Origin: Polytrichum commune
Taxonomy: Eukaryota > Streptophyta > Polytrichopsida > Polytrichales > Polytrichaceae
Assembly (NCBI GenBank): GCA_950295325.1
Contig: OX485808.1
Coordinates: 18,808,527-18,868,526 of the forward strand
Direction of reading: 5' to 3'
DNA: 60,000 nucleotides
The notes beneath the pieces are model-generated. The model ran no database searches. It had not been told where the DNA came from and worked only from the letters and a program-made list of their open reading frames with translations. Each line of letters starts with the position of its first letter. Positions within the stretch are counted from its first letter, which is position 1. The translations under genes were made by a program, and so were the position numbers. This document shows positions 32,100 to 41,609 of this stretch, in pieces.

Positions 32100-32478
32100 C
32101 ATTTTTTTTCCATATCCTTACTAACACTATATTCAAACATGTAACTTCAACATATTACCATAGATAATATTGAGTGTTTGAGTTTACAATGTTTGATGTT
32201 ACTTACTTTCATAGTGGTATTAGTATTGAGTAGATGCGTTCGTATTTAGTGTATCAAACTCTAAATATGTTATGAACTAAACTCCTAAACCCAACTACAC
32301 AAAATATGATATCTAGTGTTTGATACCCTATATACAAGCGCATGCACTAAATATCAATAACCATATGAAAGTCAGTGACATAAAATGTAAACTCTCACAA
32401 TAAGTATCATCTATGGTAATATGTGGAATTTACATGTTTGCAATTAGTGTTAGGAAGGATGTGAAAAGAAAAAATATA
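32100..32478. repeat. Long imperfect foldback (arms about 170 bp)
   Basis: The left arm contains CCATATCCTTACTAACACTA, CAAACATGTAACTTC, CATATTACCATAGAT, TTACTTTCATAG and GTGTATCAAACTCTA. The reverse complement of the right arm has the same words in the same order. A spacer of about 35 bp around 32275-32305 forms the loop. It could be a foldback MITE or a hairpin-RNA locus. No protein. Confidence 0.7.
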
Positions 32479-32639
32479 CGTGAAAGTAGAAGGTAAGCGA
32501 CACATTTATGTGTAACAGTAATTGTCAAAGATTTAAAAATTAATGTTGAGCATAGTAGGGTGGTAACAACACTAAATATAATGAAACACACACCCCATAT
32601 TTTGTGTAGTTATTTCATCACGGAATTAGCAATGTCATT

Positions 32640-33490
32640 TGATGGTTGGCGCCACGAAGAGCCACGAAGGCCACACATTAGTAAACTTGAAGTGAACTTC
32701 AAGATGGATTCAAATATCATTAACAGATTGAACTAAAAAGCGACATTGGTAGTTAGTATCCCTTTAACAACGTCCACATACGTTCCTCATTGGCACACTT
32801 GCATGCAAGATAATAGAGCAATGTTCTAGGGTTTAGGGTTTAGGGGAGACAAATAAATAATTTTATTCATCACGACAATGGCCTCAAGCCTTGGAAACCC
32901 TTTCATAATTGCAGCCTCCAAATGGCCCAAACCCCACCTAAATAGGTTTACACTTGAAAGCATTGAATGGAGTTAAAATATTTGTTAAAATATACCGTCA
33001 TGACACTTGAAAAAATTAATGTGGCCGCCACCCTTCCTCCCAACGGCGTATGTCATATCCACACAAGACAAAAAAAAATAAAAAAATATCATAGACTAAG
33101 TCATATGACGGCTGGGGTATCAGAGGGGCATTGAAAGATGCGCATTTTCTATTATAAAAAAAAAACGGGGAATTATGTCAGGAGGTTTGAAATAACCTCT
33201 GCAGGAGAACAAGGCGGGAAAGGCATCCAATGAGGAAGTCCGAGAAACGGAGGTGGATAGTATAAAGGGACGCACCCCCCAAAAGTCTGTCCTTTTTTGC
33301 TCTTCTCCCACTCTTGAATTCGTAGAGAGAACTCTTAGTCGGAGCTATACTTCAAGGTTCGTGCATGCTGCCGTTCATTAGCACTTATCCACAGCATGCA
33401 AGTTCATGAGCACCTACCCACAGCATGGAAGCCCACCGTGAACTTTGCAATGAGCTTAAAAACAACACATTTCGGATTATCCGCCCCATT
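32640..33490. repeat. Left copy of tandem segmental duplication (upstream part)
   Basis: Closely matches 39140-39960: the shared order includes CACATTAGTAAACTTGAAGT, a GGTTTAGGG run, GGCCCAAACCCCACCTAAA, GGGGCATTGA and GTCAGGAGGTTTGAAATAAC. The duplication then continues into the DUF7869 genes. Confidence 0.8.
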
Positions 33491-33543
33491 ATCCGCCGCA
33501 TTATCCGCCGCATTTTGAGGGTTTTAGCGTGACTCTTATCAGG

Positions 33544-34456
33544 TTTGGGTCGGTCGACCCAAACCCCTCCGCTACTGTGGGCGGGTTTCAGCCTGACCCT
33601 GATCAAGTTTGGGTCGGTCGACCCAAACCCCTCCACTAGTGTGGGCGGGTTTCAGCCTGATCCAAACCTATCCCCTCGTGAGGCAGGTACTAGAGTGGAC
33701 AAGGAGCCCATCCTGGCCCTCAAGGTTTGAGTCGGTCGACCCAAACCTATACCCTCTTGAGGCAGGTACTATGGTGGACACGGAGTCCATCTTGCCCCTC
33801 AAGGTTTGGGTCGGTCGACCGAAACCGTTACTCTCATGAGGCAGGTACTAGGGTGGACACGGAGTCCATCCTGCCCCTCAAAGTTTGGGTCGGTCGACCC
33901 AAACCTATCCCCTCGTGAGGCAGGGTCTAGAGTGGACAAGGAGCCCATCCTGGCCCTCAAGGTTTGGGTCGGTCGACCCAAACCTATCCCCTCGTGAGGC
34001 AGGGTCTAGAGTGGACAAGGAGCCCATCCTGGCCCTCAAGGTTTGGGTCGGTCGACCCAAACCTATCCCCTCGTGAGGCAGGGTCTAGAGTGGACAAGGA
34101 GCCCATCCTGGCCCTCAAGGTTTGGGTCGGTCGACCCAAACCTATCCCCTCGTGAGGCAGGGTCTAGAGTGGACAAGGAGCCCATCCAGGCCCTCAAGGT
34201 TTGGGTCGGTCGACCCAAACCTATACGCTCATGAGGCAGGTACTAGGTTGGACACGGAGTCCATCCTGCCCCTCAAGGTTTGGGTCGGTCGACCCAAACC
34301 TATACCCTCATGAGGGAGGTACTAGGGTGGACACGGAGTCCATCTTACCCCTCAAGGTTTGGGTTGGTCGACCCAAACCTATACCCTCATGAGGCAGGTA
34401 CTAGGGTGGACACGGAGTCCATCTTACCCCTCAAGGTTTGGGTCGGTCGACCCAAA
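33544..34456. repeat. 79-bp satellite built on the palindrome
   Basis: From 33726 onward, palindromes (centre GT throughout) start every 79 bp, at 33726, 33805, 33884, 33963, 34042, 34121, 34200, 34279, 34358 and 34437. Two earlier copies, at 33544 and 33608, are 64 bp apart. The 59-bp spacer includes CTATCCCCTCGTGAGGCAGG and GAGCCCATCCTGGCCCTCAAGG. Spacers fall into two sequence types. Decayed relatives continue to about 34760. Confidence 0.95.
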
Positions 34457-34898
34457 CCTTATCCCACAGTGGGCATGTACTAGGTTTGACACATCCCATT
34501 GCCCTTACATAATTTGGGACGGTCTACCCAATCTATCCCCACTGTGTGGGTGCTCTCTGTTATGAGCCTGAACCCATCTTGCGAAAAGGTTTGGGTCGGT
34601 CAACCCAATTTATCCCCACTGTTTGGATGGAGTCTGGATGACCATGATCCCATCGTGCCACAAGGTTGGGGTAGGTCGACCCAAACCCAAACCCACCGTG
34701 TGGATGGGCTCTAAATGATAGTGTGTCCACTGGCCAACCCAAACCTTTACAAAGCCAATGGCATAGCATTCATATGAACATGTATGAACACTGTGTATTT
34801 GCAATATTGTTTATATAAGATGGTTTTTGTATTATTCGATTGGAACCTACAATTTTGTGGTTTCTTGATAAGGTTCAATGTTCATGTGTGTAGGCAGA

Positions 34899-37800
34899 AT
34901 GAATGGGTTTAGTGAAAGAGGGGATTGGTCATCTGAAGATATGGCCACTTGGCCATCTGCATCTGAGGATGAGATAGACATTGTCGGGGAGGATACTTTG
35001 GCTGACAGTGCAGATGAAGATCATTTGGATTTACCTTCGCCTTCCGTACCGCAATGTCCCATTGCTGAATGTACGGGACTCTCAAGGGCTTCATGGGTGA
35101 ATTTGGAGGTGGTACTTCTTAATGACAGTGGAGTTGTTGTGGCGGAGGGGATTTGTCGCAACACCCATCCACAAGATTGCATTGATGAAAACTCGCTTGG
35201 CACCGAGGACGTTGGGGTTGTCATATTGGAGTCGCTCGTTCATTCCGAGGTGGATCCCACTCATAGGTTCTCCCTCCGGAGGTGGCCATTGAGGAATGTC
35301 ACGATTGATGGTGTTTCCTTGTGTGAACATGAGCAACGACACTTGCAAATCCAAAAAGAGCAGCAATCAAACATGCGGCCACGCAAGGGTCAAAGAAAGT
35401 ACGATACATTGGCACGTCCTGCTCCGTCTGCAACTGATTGTAAACGTCAAAGGTTGCTCGGGGAGGAGTCCATTAGAGAAGTTGCCACAAAGGATTGTTG
35501 TGTGCATCGTTGTTGCCAATTGTTTCCCCGGGATAAATTGAAGGCCATCCGCGAAGAAATGTGGCTTGGTGATTTCCGTCTAAGATCCACCAAAAAATTT
35601 GATGTGCATAGGGCGATACATGTGAATGGGGCGGGTCACAAGGTCATCACCATTGAGAACATAGACGTGTGTTGCAAGGCATGGTACACCATTCATGGTG
35701 TGTCGAAAGCGGACTTTTATAGACAAGCTGCTTATGCCAAGGAAGGCCGCCGGTCCCGTCACCATGGGAACGTGGGTTTAAAGAAACCTAGGGAAGCAAC
35801 AAGGCAAGCAACGGCCACTCTAGCAACCATCATTGTCCCAATTGCCGATGCAATGCCGCATAAAACACGCACACTCACAACTGGTGAAAAGGTTGTGGAG
35901 AAAGTTCTTCCCACAGGCACAAAATGGAAAGACATATTGTTGGATGTAAATGCAGTTGGCGAGAAGATTGGGTTGGAGCCAATTTCATCGTCAAAATTGA
36001 GTGCAATCAAGAAAGCAAACTTCAGCGAATATATTATAAAAAGACGAGGGGACAAATTTACAAGGTGCTCTAATTGCGAGAAGTTGAAGCGCCTTCGGGA
36101 TGCACACACGATGGGTACCGAGTCGTTTGCGGCGCATCAATTGAACTATTTCAAGCACGTAAACATGCAAGAAGCACACCGTAATGATTACTACACAAAT
36201 AGAGCTTTGTCCATCTCCAGGCCCTTGGAAGTTCTTACGGTCATCCATGACAAAATGGACCATGCCAAGACAGCCTCCCCATGTTTTGCAAAACGAATCA
36301 AGGCCACGGATGGGTTTTTTAAGTTGCATGTATCGGTTACAGGTGATCTTCGAAACAATGTTATGACATACCCTAAATATTGTTGTATTTTATTCCGTGA
36401 TGTACTTGAGAACATTGATTCACTCAAAACGATTTAGACATACATAGATACTAATCACTTTGGGTTGGCATTGTAGGAATGATTGCACATGGACACGGTG
36501 ATGTCAAGTTTGCCCATTATGCTCTTGATTTGTATCCAGCAGATTCAAACCACACGATAGGGTCATTTGCAAGGCTTTTGCGTGATTTAGAGAAACCGCC
36601 AGCCTATTCTTCAGGATTGTTATTTGAAAACACGGGTTCAACACCTTTATATGAAGCAGTGATGGATGGAAAAGATGTATGCTTGCATTCATTGCCCGAA
36701 CCACCCAGTGAACCCGTGATAGCCAAGAAGTTGCCCCCCACTTTGCGTGTCCAATTGGACAATTGTGCCAAGGACAATAAAAGTAGATATGTATTTGCAT
36801 ATTGGTCGTTGTTGGTTGCGAAAGGCATTTTCAAGGAGGTTTTTGTGTCCTTCCTATTGGTAGGCCACACGCACGACGATATTGATGCATCTTTTGGACG
36901 GTGGAGCATGAAGTTGCGGGAGGAGGATTTTCCTACAATCCCATTATTGATAAAGTCGTACATGGATTTGGAGAACGTTCCCGTCATCCCCCATATGATT
37001 GAGGAGGTGCCAGACTTCAAGGCATTTATAGAACCTTATATTCGAAGTGGAGCTCATCGATTGATTGGCCATACGAAGGCACAACAATTCCGGTTCTACA
37101 TGCGTGACGATGGTGTCCCGGCCATGCAATACAAGTTGTTGTGCACGACACAAGACTGGAGCCCGCCAGAGGGTCTCCTTGTGTGGTGCGTGGATGCGGA
37201 TGGGAAGACCATGTTACCGGATGGAGAGCCTAGGCCTTGCAAGCCAATAGCCATGAAGAATTTGGAGGATATTTTGAAAGGTATATCAGGCTTCATTCAA
37301 TATTGGGAGAGTTTGAAGATAGCGGATGTTGGCGGATCATGTTGGCATCGTTATGGGAGTTGGATACATTATTGGACACGTGTTCGTGCGGCCTTGGCAG
37401 ACCTCCACCAAGATAGCCCTCATACTTTGAGGCACGGATTTTGGCCACAAACTCGTATCGATGTACAAGCTTCGGAGGCTAGTCTTTTGAGTAATGGAGA
37501 GGTTCGTGAGGAGTTTGATATGGACGACCATTACGTTGGGCCTGCTAGTCAACGTCCCCCACCATCTTTCCGCATTGCAGTGGATTGTCATAAAGGTTAT
37601 ATGCTCATTTTGCGTCCTGGAGATGAGACATATGCAAAGCCAGTGTGGGTGGCAAGAGCTTTGTCCAATCCAAATTTTGTATCTTCCAGCCCTCATTTTC
37701 GACAAATACAAGTAGAGTACTACCGACCGACAGCACGGAATGAAGATGTTGTTCGGCATTATACAGGCTGGGATACAAACCAACACTTTCGGTGGAAGGT

Positions 37801-37963
37801 GGATTCTGAGCACGGTCCATCTTGGGTAGATACAAATTCCATATTCATAGCATGGAAACCACGGAAAAATCATAGTGGATCAGTGTCCATCCCTCAAAAG
37901 TATATAACTTTTGCAAAAGACAACCTTGCTCGGATCGCAGAAGAAGCAACCCACGTTGAATGA
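34899..37963 (+). CDS. DUF7869-type protein, copy 1 (transposase-like RNase H fold suspected)
   Basis: Two exons: 34899-36342, ending GTTACAG|GTGATC, and 36477-37963, after TTGTAG. They add to exactly 977 codons. The acidic Ser/Asp-rich N-terminus is followed by a Cys/His segment (CCVHRCCQLFPRDKLK) and RCSNCEKLKRLRDAHTMGTESF. Then come LTVIHDKMDHAK, VSVTGMIAHGHGDVKFAHYA, LRVQLDNCAKDNKSRYVFAY, and VSFLLVGHTHDDIDASFGRW. The QLDN..NK and VGHTHDDID motifs are hallmarks of the DUF7869 family, which resembles DDE/RNase H-type transposases. The catalytic role is inferred, not shown. An in-frame ATG exists at 34878, but a TGTAG acceptor-like site precedes 34899. Intact, with no stops. It may be a domesticated transposon gene or an element of unknown ends. 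Confidence 0.8.
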
Positions 37964-39135
37964 GAAGTTGGTAGGATTGTGTTAGCATGATTATAGTGTA
38001 AACAGTAATTCGACGAATATATATTACTCATATGTGTGCTCCTCAAACTTGGGGCAAAGTTTGGGTAGAACTTGCGAATGCTATATTGTTTGGGGTTGGA
38101 TGAATATCCATTTACTATATTTCAATACAATTGTGAAGTTCATTTTTTTATTAAATTTGGGACTAAATTTTCCATTGAAGAAATATGCATTTATTGCATG
38201 CACTTTGTATGTTGCAATGTCTATATTTTATTGACCATGCTAATAATAGAAATCATTTTATATGTTTCTTGGGTGAAACTAGTTTGGAGTGCTCTACCCA
38301 AAGTGTTTTTGTTGATGAGGTTGGTGTTGAGTGCTCTACCATATGTGCTTATGTCCACACATAATAGATTTGGGATATTAGAACATATAATATATTTGAG
38401 ATTGTTCGCAATATAATTTTGGAACACGGAATGTTGTTTGATCCATATATTAATTTGAGACTAGAGAAAGTCTCAATTTAACGAATATAGTGTTTGTTGT
38501 TTGTATATGGGGGCATCAGTGAACCACAACTACATTTGGTGTTTAGGGTTTAGGGTTTAGGAGATAGGAGATAGGAGATAGGGTTATAACATATTAATCT
38601 ATCTAATGTCAATGTATAACATTGTCTTACTCGTGAGAAGAGTCTTATAGGAAGGTTATAGTGAAGACGATGTTGATTATGTTAATTTGTTATTTGAGAC
38701 GTTTAAACGCGATATATTGATTGGTCGTGTGTTTATTCAAATAACATGAAATATTGTGGATGTTAATAGGGGCTAGGGGTCCAACTTTGGATGTTTCGCT
38801 CACTTTAGGGAATCACATATTAGTCGCTAATAAACCATCGTTCATGATGTATTTAATATATGGAATGTCATGTAAAAGTAAATCGGAGAAGCACAACATC
38901 ATGTTGTTATTCATTGTTCTCTCCACGTGTATTAGATAATGGAGGAAGATATAACAGATATTGTTTGCATAATATGAAGAAGAGTCTAATCGGAAGGTCA
39001 TAGTAAATACAATCTTGATCATGTTAATATGTTATATGGGACGTTTAAACATGATATCCTAATTGGTTTTGTATTTAGTCAATGCGTATTTCATGTTGTG
39101 GATGTTATAAGGGTTTAGGATCCAATCTTGGATGT
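37964..39135. other. Intergenic region between the DUF7869 copies
   Basis: No gene seen. It holds a MITE-type right end (38435-38490, CTCAATTTAACGAATATAGTG), a telomere-type run and GGAGATA triplets at about 38540-38580, and the dispersed repeat shared with 7250-7440 (38806-38960). Confidence 0.55.
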
Positions 39136-39139
39136 TTTG

Positions 39140-39960
39140 CTCTCACACATTAGTAAACTTGAAGTGAACTTGAGGATGGATTGAAGTAACATTAAAAGAT
39201 TGAACTAGAAAGGGACATTGGTAGTTAGTATCCCCTTAACAACGTCCACATACGTTCATCATTGCCACTCTTGCATGCGAGATAATAGAGCAAGGTTCTA
39301 GGGTTTAGGGTTTAGGGGGACAAATAAATAATTCTATTCATCATGACAATGACCTCAAGCCTTGGAAACTCTCTCATAATTGCAGCCTCCAAATGGCCCA
39401 AACCCCACCTAAATAGGTTTACACTTGAAAGCATTGAATGGAGTTGTGTTTGGGTCTACATATTGGTTAAAATATACCTTGATGATACTTGAAAAAATTA
39501 ATGTGGCCGCCACCCTTCCTCCCAATGGCGTATGTCATATCCACACAAAACAAAACAAATAGATTAAATAACATAGACTAAGTCATATGACGGCTGGGGT
39601 ATCAGAGGGGCATTGATAGATGCGCATTTTTCTACTATAAACAGAAAACGGGGAATTCTGTCAGGAGGTTTGAAATAACCTCTGCAAGAGAAGAAGGCGG
39701 GGAAGGCATCCAATGACTAAGTCTGGGAAGCGGAGGTGGATAGTATAAAGGGGCGCACCCCCCAAAAGTCGGTCCTTTTTTTCTCTTCTCCCGCTGTCGA
39801 ATTTGTAGAGAGAACTCTTAGTAGGAAATGTACTTCAAGGTTCGTGCATGCTGCCGTTCATGAGCACTTATCCATAGCATGCAAGTTCATGAGCACCTAT
39901 CCACACCATGCAAGCCCACCGTGAACTTTGCAATGAGCTCAAATTCAACACACCACGCAA
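39140..39960. repeat. Right copy of tandem segmental duplication (upstream part)
   Basis: Matches 32640-33490 with scattered substitutions. It ends in the same GAGCACCTATCCACA / GCCCACCGTGAACTTTGCAAT sequence that leads into the palindrome satellite in both copies. Confidence 0.8.
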
Positions 39961-40055
39961 TATCCGCCGCATTATACGCCGGATTTTGTGGTGTACTTGG
40001 GCGAACCTTCACCTTTACACTAGTGTTGGCGGGTTTTGAGTCTGACCCTATGAGG

Positions 40056-41409
40056 TTTGGGTCAACCGACCCAAACCTGTCCACTAGTGTGTTAGGGTTT
40101 ATGTCTGACCCTTAACAGGTTGGGTCGGTCGACCCAAACCCCAACCCCAGTGTATTAGGGTTTTTTCCTGACCCTTATCAGGTTTGGGTCGACCGACCCA
40201 AACCCCTACGTGGTGTGGGTGGATGTACCCTTGTGAGGTTTGGGTCGGTCGACCCAAACCCCTACCCCAGTGTGTTAGGGTTTTTTTTCTGACCCTTGTC
40301 AGGTTTGGGTCGACCAACCCAAACCCCTACCTGGTGTGGGTGGATGCACCCTTGTGAGGTTTGGGTCGGTCGACCCAAACCCCTACCCCAGTGTGTTAGG
40401 ATTTTTTCCTGACCCTTATCAAGTTTGGGTCGACCGACCCAAACCCCTACTTGGTGTGGGTGGATGCACCCTTGTGAGGTTTGGGTCGGTCGACCCAAAC
40501 CCCTACCCCAGTGTGTTAGGGTTTTTTCTTGACCCTTATCAAGTTTGGGTCGACCGACCCAAACCCCTACCTGGTGTGGGTGGATGTACCCTTGTGAGGT
40601 TTGGGTCGGTCGACCCAAACCCCTACCCCAGTGTGTTAGGGTTTTTTTTTCTGACCCTTGTCAGGTTTGGGTCGACCGACCCAAACCCCTACCTGGTGTG
40701 GGTGGATCCACCCTTGTGAGGTTTGGGTCGGTCGACCCAAACCCCTACCCCAGTGTGTTAGGGTTTTTTCCTGACCCTTATCAGGTTTGGGTCGACCGAC
40801 CCAAACCCCTACCTGGTGTGGGTGGATGTACCCTTGTGAGGTTTGGGTCGGTCGACCCAAACCCCTACCCCAGTGTGTTAGGGTTTTTATTTCTGACCCT
40901 TGTCAGGTTTGGGTCGACCGACCCAAACCCCTACCTGGTGTGGGTGGATCCACCCTTGTGAGGTTTGGGTCGGTCGACCCAAACCCCTACCCCAGTGTGT
41001 TAGGGTTTTTTCCTGACCCTTATCAGGTTTGGGTCGACCGACCCAAACCCCTACCTGGTGTGGGTGGATGTACCCTTGTGAGGTTTGGGTCGGTCGACCC
41101 AAACCCCTACCCCAGTGTGTTAGGGTTTTTTTTTCTGACCCTTGTCAGGTTTGGGTCGACCGACCCAAACCCCTACCTGGTGTGGGTGGATCCACCCTTG
41201 TGAGGTTTGGGTCGGTCGACCCAAACCCCTACCCCAGTGTGTTAGGGTTTTTTCCTGACCCTTATCAGGTTTGGGTCGACCGACCCAAACCCCTACCCCA
41301 GTGTGTTAGGGTTTTTTCCTGACCCTTATCAGGTTTGGGTCGACCGACCCAAACCCCTACCTGGTGTGGGTGGATGCACCCTTGTGAGGTTTGGGTCGGT
41401 CGACCCAAA
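40056..41409. repeat. About 120-bp satellite of alternating palindromes
   Basis: Palindromes with centre AC and centre GT alternate. AC copies are followed by CCCCTACCTGGTGTGGGTGGATG(T/C)ACCCTTGTGAGG (56-57 bp step). GT copies are followed by CCCCTACCCCAGTGTGTTAGGG, a T-run and CTGACCCTTATCAGG (63-66 bp step). About 23 palindromes by eye. The alternation breaks near 41270, where an AC copy is followed by the other spacer. Confidence 0.95.
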
Positions 41410-41609
41410 CCCGCACCAAAATAATTTCTGGAACTTGTTTTGGACTTGCACACAGTGTTGGGAGTTCACATTGTAGTTGTGTTGGAAATGTCTTCATCCT
41501 CGGTGTCCCCATTGATCATGGTGTCTTGCATTTTCCGATATTTGATTATTTTGGACCCTTACATTCTTTCCATGTGTGTTGAGGTTTCATGTGCATGTGT
41601 GTAGGCGCA

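Noticed and set aside
33726-34456. Regular palindromes with spacers looking like a CRISPR array
   Set aside because: Spacers are near-identical to each other, the period is 79 bp, no cas genes are present and the DNA is eukaryotic; this is a satellite.
33545-34714. Series of about 63-residue ORFs (MGRSTQT.., ..VWVGRPKP)
   Set aside because: They overlap one another at 79-bp steps and come from reading the palindrome in three frames; no evidence of translation.
40336-41322. Longer ORFs of 97-138 aa in the second satellite
   Set aside because: They exist on both strands and only because the repeat lacks stops; repeat peptides, not genes.
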